Position numbers and translations under genes: made by a program. This document shows, piece by piece, positions 60,394 to 64,000 of a stretch of 64,000 bases of DNA. The notes under the pieces were generated by a model. The model was given only the letters and a program-made list of their open reading frames with translations, ran no database searches and was not told the origin of the DNA. Positions within the stretch are counted from its first letter, which is position 1. The number at the start of each line of letters is the position of its first letter. The stretch is from Sphingobium indicum B90A (lineage in GTDB: Bacteria > Pseudomonadota > Alphaproteobacteria > Sphingomonadales > Sphingomonadaceae): assembly GCF_000264945.2 (NCBI RefSeq), contig NZ_CP013070.1, positions 3,590,323-3,654,322 on the forward strand, written 5' to 3'.

Positions 60394-61273
60394 GGCTCTG
60401 TTGCAAAGATTGGCGGCAGTCAGAGGTAGGCTGTCGCTCTGCGCCGATCAGGCGGCTGCTGCGAAATGGTGGTTGAGCATGCCCATGGCCTCCGTCAGCG
60501 CCGAGGGCCCAATGCCAAAAGCTCTCTCCACAAGGCGCACCTCGCCCCTGATGCCGGGCTGCAGGCACCAGGGGCGAGCCTGTCCTTTGCGCAGGGCTCG
60601 CATGACTTCGAATCCCTTGATCGTGGCATAGGCCGTGGGGATCGATTTGAAACCGCGCACCGGCTTGATCAGTATCTTGAGCTTTCCGTGATCGGCCTCG
60701 ATCACGTTATTGAGATACTTCACCTGCCGGTGGGCCGTCTCCCGGTCCAGCTTTCCTTCGCGCTTCAATTCGGTGATCGCTGCACCATAGCTCGGCGCTT
60801 TGTCGGTATTGAGCGTGGCAGGCTTTTCCCAGTGCTTCAGGCCTCGCAGGGCCTTGCCCAGGAACCGCTTCGCTGCCTTGGCGCTGCGGGTCGGCGACAG
60901 GTAGAAATCGATCGTGTCGCCCCGCTTGTCGACTGCCCGGTACAGGTAGGTCCACTTGCCCCGCACCTTGACGTAGGTTTCATCCAGGCGCCAGCTCGGA
61001 TCAAAGCCACGCCGCCAGAACCAGCGCAGCCGCTTCTCCATCTCCGGGGCGTAGCACTGGACCCAGCGATAGATCGTCGTATGGTCGACCGAAATGCCGC
61101 GTTCCGCCAGCATTTCCTCAAGGTCGCGATAGCTGATCGGATAGCGACAATACCAGCGCACCGCCCACAGGATCACATCACCCTGGAAATGGCGCCACTT
61201 GAAATCCGTCATCGTTCCGTCCGTCCAATCTCCGCCAAGCATGCTCAAGCTTCACGATTTTTGCAACAGAGCC
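60394..61273. mobile_element. Insertion sequence IS6100, copy 1
   Basis: Exactly 880 bp, bounded by the 14-bp terminal inverted repeats GGCTCTGTTGCAAA (60394-60407) and its complement (61260-61273). It carries one transposase on the minus strand. The flanking 8-mers GTCGAACT and GGCGCGCG differ, so no target duplication is present, and genes are cut on both sides. IS6-family elements move by cointegrate formation, so homologous recombination or IS-adjacent deletion explains the mismatch. Confidence 0.97.
60448..61242 (-). CDS. tnpA: IS6100 transposase, copy 1
   Basis: A 264-residue IS6-family DDE transposase. The catalytic residues sit in RLDETYVKVRGKWTYLYRA, ATLNTDKAPSYGAAI and NNVIEADHGKLK. 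The N-terminus holds a helix-turn-helix (PISYRDLEEMLAERGISVDH). ATG 61242 gives the commonly annotated length; a shorter start at 61212 (MTDFKWRHF) is possible. The protein is the same as that of copy 2. Confidence 0.95.
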   Translation of the reverse strand: MLGGDWTDGTMTDFKWRHFQGDVILWAVRWYCRYPISYRDLEEMLAERGISVDHTTIYRWVQCYAPEMEKRLRWFWRRGFDPSWRLDETYVKVRGKWTYLYRAVDKRGDTIDFYLSPTRSAKAAKRFLGKALRGLKHWEKPATLNTDKAPSYGAAITELKREGKLDRETAHRQVKYLNNVIEADHGKLKILIKPVRGFKSIPTAYATIKGFEVMRALRKGQARPWCLQPGIRGEVRLVERAFGIGPSALTEAMGMLNHHFAAAA

Positions 61274-61498
61274 GGCGCGCGGATCCTGTGGTGCACGCCC
61301 GTGTTTGGCCAGGCCGTGGGCACTCAACATATCGATGAGATTCTCGCGGTCTGGTATCCGACTCACAAAACCTTCCTCGATCTTTCGGATGCGCCCGGGG
61401 CTAAGGAAAGCTACCGCCTGAGAGGCGCCTGCGTGGCCTACGCCGTCATCCATCGATGCTCCGGCAGCAACTCTCCGCTCGACGGCAATGGCTAGAAC
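61274..61498 (+). pseudogene. DUF1330-like protein fragment between IS6100 and linB
   Basis: A 74-codon C-terminal fragment in frame from the IS edge to TAG. It reads ARILWCTPVFGQAVGTQHID then EILAVWYPTHKTFLDLSDAP and YRLRGACVAYAVIHRC, like the second half of DUF1330/EthD-type small barrel proteins (variable strand, then W/RYP-x4-FL, then RxxAxxDxxL). The start of the gene was removed by IS6100. It is not related to the carboxymuconolactone gene on the other side of the IS. Confidence 0.55.
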
Positions 61499-61508
61499 GA
61501 TTCCTCGA

Positions 61509-61537
61509 TTGACATGATATTCATCATGCGATATGCA
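61509..61537 (+). promoter_or_regulatory. Possible linB promoter
   Basis: TTGACA (61509-61514) is a perfect -35 box. Seventeen bases on, TATGCA (61532-61537) is a weak -10 box. It ends 43 bases ahead of the linB ATG. The short palindrome ATGATATTCATCAT overlaps the spacer. Promoters supplied by IS6100 itself may also contribute. Confidence 0.4.
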
Positions 61538-61580
61538 TCGCCGACCGGGCAGACCAGAAAATCGCTCAAGGAGAATATCG

Positions 61581-62471
61581 ATGAGCCTCGGCGCAAAGCC
61601 ATTTGGCGAGAAGAAATTCATTGAGATCAAGGGCCGGCGCATGGCCTATATCGATGAAGGGACCGGCGATCCGATCCTCTTCCAGCACGGCAATCCGACG
61701 TCGTCCTATCTGTGGCGCAATATCATGCCGCATTGCGCCGGGCTGGGACGGCTGATCGCCTGTGACCTGATCGGCATGGGCGATTCGGACAAGCTCGATC
61801 CGTCGGGGCCCGAGCGTTATACCTATGCCGAGCATCGTGACTATCTCGACGCGCTGTGGGAGGCGCTCGATCTCGGGGACAGGGTTGTTCTGGTCGTGCA
61901 TGACTGGGGGTCCGTCCTCGGCTTCGACTGGGCCCGCCGCCACCGCGAGCGTGTACAGGGGATTGCCTATATGGAAGCGGTCACCATGCCGCTCGAATGG
62001 GCGGATTTTCCCGAACAGGATCGCGATCTGTTTCAGGCCTTTCGCTCGCAGGCGGGCGAAGAATTGGTGTTGCAGGACAATGTTTTTGTCGAACAAGTTC
62101 TCCCCGGATTGATCCTGCGCCCCTTAAGCGAAGCGGAGATGGCCGCCTATCGCGAGCCCTTCCTCGCCGCCGGCGAAGCCCGTCGACCGACCCTGTCTTG
62201 GCCTCGCCAAATCCCGATCGCAGGCACCCCGGCCGACGTGGTCGCGATCGCCCGGGACTATGCCGGCTGGCTCAGCGAAAGCCCGATTCCGAAACTCTTC
62301 ATCAACGCCGAGCCGGGACACCTGACCACGGGCCGAATACGCGACTTCTGCCGCACATGGCCAAACCAGACCGAAATCACGGTCGCAGGCGCCCATTTCA
62401 TCCAGGAGGACAGTCCGGACGAGATTGGCGCGGCGATTGCGGCGTTTGTCCGGCGATTGCGCCCAGCATAA
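61581..62471 (+). CDS. linB: Haloalkane dehalogenase LinB (B90A/MI1205-like variant)
   Basis: A 296-residue alpha/beta-hydrolase that replaces halogen by hydroxyl in tetrachlorocyclohexadiene and in hexachlorocyclohexane isomers. The triad is Asp108 ([11 protein letters not shown]), Glu132 (AYMEAVTMP) and His272 (GAHFIQ); Asn38 and Trp109 hold the halide. At the seven sites I recall as differing between variants, this protein has Thr81, Val112, Val134, Thr135, Leu138, His247 and Ile253, the B90A/MI1205 type with higher activity on beta-HCH, not the UT26 type. AAGGAG precedes ATG 61581. Other lin genes are not in the window. Confidence 0.97.
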   Translation: MSLGAKPFGEKKFIEIKGRRMAYIDEGTGDPILFQHGNPTSSYLWRNIMPHCAGLGRLIACDLIGMGDSDKLDPSGPERYTYAEHRDYLDALWEALDLGDRVVLVVHDWGSVLGFDWARRHRERVQGIAYMEAVTMPLEWADFPEQDRDLFQAFRSQAGEELVLQDNVFVEQVLPGLILRPLSEAEMAAYREPFLAAGEARRPTLSWPRQIPIAGTPADVVAIARDYAGWLSESPIPKLFINAEPGHLTTGRIRDFCRTWPNQTEITVAGAHFIQEDSPDEIGAAIAAFVRRLRPA

Positions 62472-62558
62472 TCCGGAACCGGCTCATTTTCTAAGATCCG
62501 AACAAACCACAGACGCGGCGACGCCGATCACCCGCGCAGGACAATAGGAGAGACCGAC

Positions 62559-62576
62559 ATGAGCGACGACATTTTT
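62559..62576 (+). pseudogene. Six-codon gene start cut by IS6100 copy 2
   Basis: TAGGAGAG is followed by ATG and codons for MSDDIF, and the IS begins at the very next base. This is the start of a gene that lay downstream of linB before IS6100 copy 2 arrived or recombined. The rest of the gene is absent from the window, so its identity is unknown. Confidence 0.5.
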
Positions 62577-63456
62577 GGCTCTGTTGCAAAGATTGGCGGC
62601 AGTCAGAGGTAGGCTGTCGCTCTGCGCCGATCAGGCGGCTGCTGCGAAATGGTGGTTGAGCATGCCCATGGCCTCCGTCAGCGCCGAGGGCCCAATGCCA
62701 AAAGCTCTCTCCACAAGGCGCACCTCGCCCCTGATGCCGGGCTGCAGGCACCAGGGGCGAGCCTGTCCTTTGCGCAGGGCTCGCATGACTTCGAATCCCT
62801 TGATCGTGGCATAGGCCGTGGGGATCGATTTGAAACCGCGCACCGGCTTGATCAGTATCTTGAGCTTTCCGTGATCGGCCTCGATCACGTTATTGAGATA
62901 CTTCACCTGCCGGTGGGCCGTCTCCCGGTCCAGCTTTCCTTCGCGCTTCAATTCGGTGATCGCTGCACCATAGCTCGGCGCTTTGTCGGTATTGAGCGTG
63001 GCAGGCTTTTCCCAGTGCTTCAGGCCTCGCAGGGCCTTGCCCAGGAACCGCTTCGCTGCCTTGGCGCTGCGGGTCGGCGACAGGTAGAAATCGATCGTGT
63101 CGCCCCGCTTGTCGACTGCCCGGTACAGGTAGGTCCACTTGCCCCGCACCTTGACGTAGGTTTCATCCAGGCGCCAGCTCGGATCAAAGCCACGCCGCCA
63201 GAACCAGCGCAGCCGCTTCTCCATCTCCGGGGCGTAGCACTGGACCCAGCGATAGATCGTCGTATGGTCGACCGAAATGCCGCGTTCCGCCAGCATTTCC
63301 TCAAGGTCGCGATAGCTGATCGGATAGCGACAATACCAGCGCACCGCCCACAGGATCACATCACCCTGGAAATGGCGCCACTTGAAATCCGTCATCGTTC
63401 CGTCCGTCCAATCTCCGCCAAGCATGCTCAAGCTTCACGATTTTTGCAACAGAGCC
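62577..63456. mobile_element. Insertion sequence IS6100, copy 2
   Basis: 880 bp with the same 14-bp inverted repeats and the same orientation as copy 1; no difference was noticed by eye. The flanking 8-mers ACATTTTT and GGTCGATC differ, so there is again no target duplication. With copy 1 it brackets linB in a direct-repeat, composite-transposon-like arrangement (60394-63456). Confidence 0.97.
62631..63425 (-). CDS. tnpA: IS6100 transposase, copy 2
   Basis: The same 264-residue DDE transposase as copy 1, intact, on the minus strand. Both copies appear functional, so linB can be mobilised or amplified by replicative transposition or by RecA recombination between the direct copies. Confidence 0.95.
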   Translation of the reverse strand: MLGGDWTDGTMTDFKWRHFQGDVILWAVRWYCRYPISYRDLEEMLAERGISVDHTTIYRWVQCYAPEMEKRLRWFWRRGFDPSWRLDETYVKVRGKWTYLYRAVDKRGDTIDFYLSPTRSAKAAKRFLGKALRGLKHWEKPATLNTDKAPSYGAAITELKREGKLDRETAHRQVKYLNNVIEADHGKLKILIKPVRGFKSIPTAYATIKGFEVMRALRKGQARPWCLQPGIRGEVRLVERAFGIGPSALTEAMGMLNHHFAAAA

Positions 63457-64000
63457 GGTCGATCTGCAACGCGATGCGCTCACGGCCGCTGGTGTCGATC
63501 AACGGCACCTCTACTCCGACAAGGCTTCCGGTGCGCGCGACGATCGCGCCGGCCTGAAAGCCTGCCTCGACTACATGAACGCCGGCGACACGCTGGTTGT
63601 CTGGAAGCTCGATCGGCTCGGCCGCTCGCTGCCGCACCTGCTGGCGATCGTCACCGACCTCAAGGAACGCGGCATCGCCTTCCGGTCGCTGACCGAACAG
63701 ATGGATACCACCACGCCGCATGGCGAGTTGCTGTTCTCGCTGTTCGGCGCGCTCGCCCAATACGAGCGAGCGTTGACGCGGGAGCGGATCATGGCGGGCC
63801 TGGCCGCCGCAAAGCGGCGGGGCCGACAAGGTGGACGACCGCCGACGATCGCCGCGGAAAAGATGCAGTTGATAGTTGCCGCTCTGTCCAATGGGGCCAG
63901 CAAAGCGTCGGTTTCTCGCACGTTCAGCGTGCCGCGATCAACATTGACGGACACGTTGGAGCGGATCGGGTGGTCAGCGCCGGTCAAGGATACGCCTTGA
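63457..64000 (+). pseudogene. Tn3-type resolvase/invertase, N-terminus removed by IS6100
   Basis: In frame from 63458 the peptide reads VDLQRDALTAAGVDQRHLYS then DKASGARDDRAGLKACLDYM, leading to GDTLVVWKLDRLGRSLPHLL. These are the middle and later parts of a serine recombinase. The C-terminal helix-turn-helix (SNGASKASVSRTFSVPRSTL) is present. The N-terminal strand with the catalytic Ser (usually YxRVSTxxQ) is gone, so it is inactive. A new ATG at 63575 could give a 141-residue product. It stops at the window end. It is probably a remnant of a Tn3-family element. Confidence 0.85.

Noticed and set aside
60386..61281. 8-bp target site duplication around IS6100 copy 1
   Set aside because: The flanks GTCGAACT and GGCGCGCG do not match; the same holds for copy 2 and for the outer ends of the composite.

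Overview
The window is chromosomal-type DNA from a sphingomonad, most likely a Sphingobium. The signs are high GC content, a crtY/crtI/crtB carotenoid set, an lptB-rpoN pair, a dmeR-dmeF metal efflux pair, many TonB-dependent uptake genes, and a haloalkane dehalogenase (linB) lying between two IS6100 copies. The last arrangement is typical of hexachlorocyclohexane-degrading sphingomonads. All names come from reading the sequence; no database search was run.

Positions 1-28,000 are housekeeping backbone: the end of a DnaJ-type chaperone, a BrkB-family membrane protein, fabI, aroC, an SLC13 permease, a PhzF-like protein, a serine hydrolase, recQ, a DUF442 phosphatase-like protein, a YhiN-type flavoprotein, dmeF/dmeR, crtY-crtI-LOG-crtB, amtB-glnK behind a clear sigma-54 promoter, a DUF924 protein, tldD, tRNA-Val, a winged-helix regulator, a D-amino-acid aminotransferase, rpoN and lptB. 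The gaps between these genes carry many palindromic repeats, including a modular nested repeat seen three times in the window.

Positions 28,000-60,393 form a dense accessory catabolic island with no housekeeping genes. It holds two PQQ-dependent quinohemoprotein alcohol dehydrogenases, two aromatic-acid type MFS transporters and two TonB-dependent receptors. It also holds two glutathione S-transferase-like proteins and four EthD-like proteins, two of them with Tat-like leaders. A CoA-thioester set is present: a CoA-ligase-like protein, a DUF35 protein, an SCP-x thiolase, an enoyl-CoA hydratase, a FadB-like fusion and a class III CoA-transferase. A second set resembles the lower protocatechuate 4,5-cleavage pathway: a LigB-like dioxygenase, a LigI-like lactonase, a LigJ-like hydratase and a RraA/LigK-like aldolase. 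A GntR/UTRA regulator sits at the right end. The inferred logic is outer-membrane uptake, periplasmic alcohol oxidation, inner-membrane import, CoA-dependent side-chain shortening, then ring fission to central metabolites. The substrate cannot be read from the sequence. Several enzymes lack residues expected for their families.

Positions 60,394-64,000 are a mobile mosaic: IS6100, a truncated gene, intact linB, a six-codon gene stub, a second IS6100 in the same orientation, and a truncated resolvase. Neither IS copy has matching 8-bp target duplications, and genes are cut at all four IS edges. The arrangement therefore arose by IS6100-mediated rearrangement rather than simple insertion. The linB protein carries the residues I recall for the B90A/MI1205-type enzyme rather than the UT26 type.
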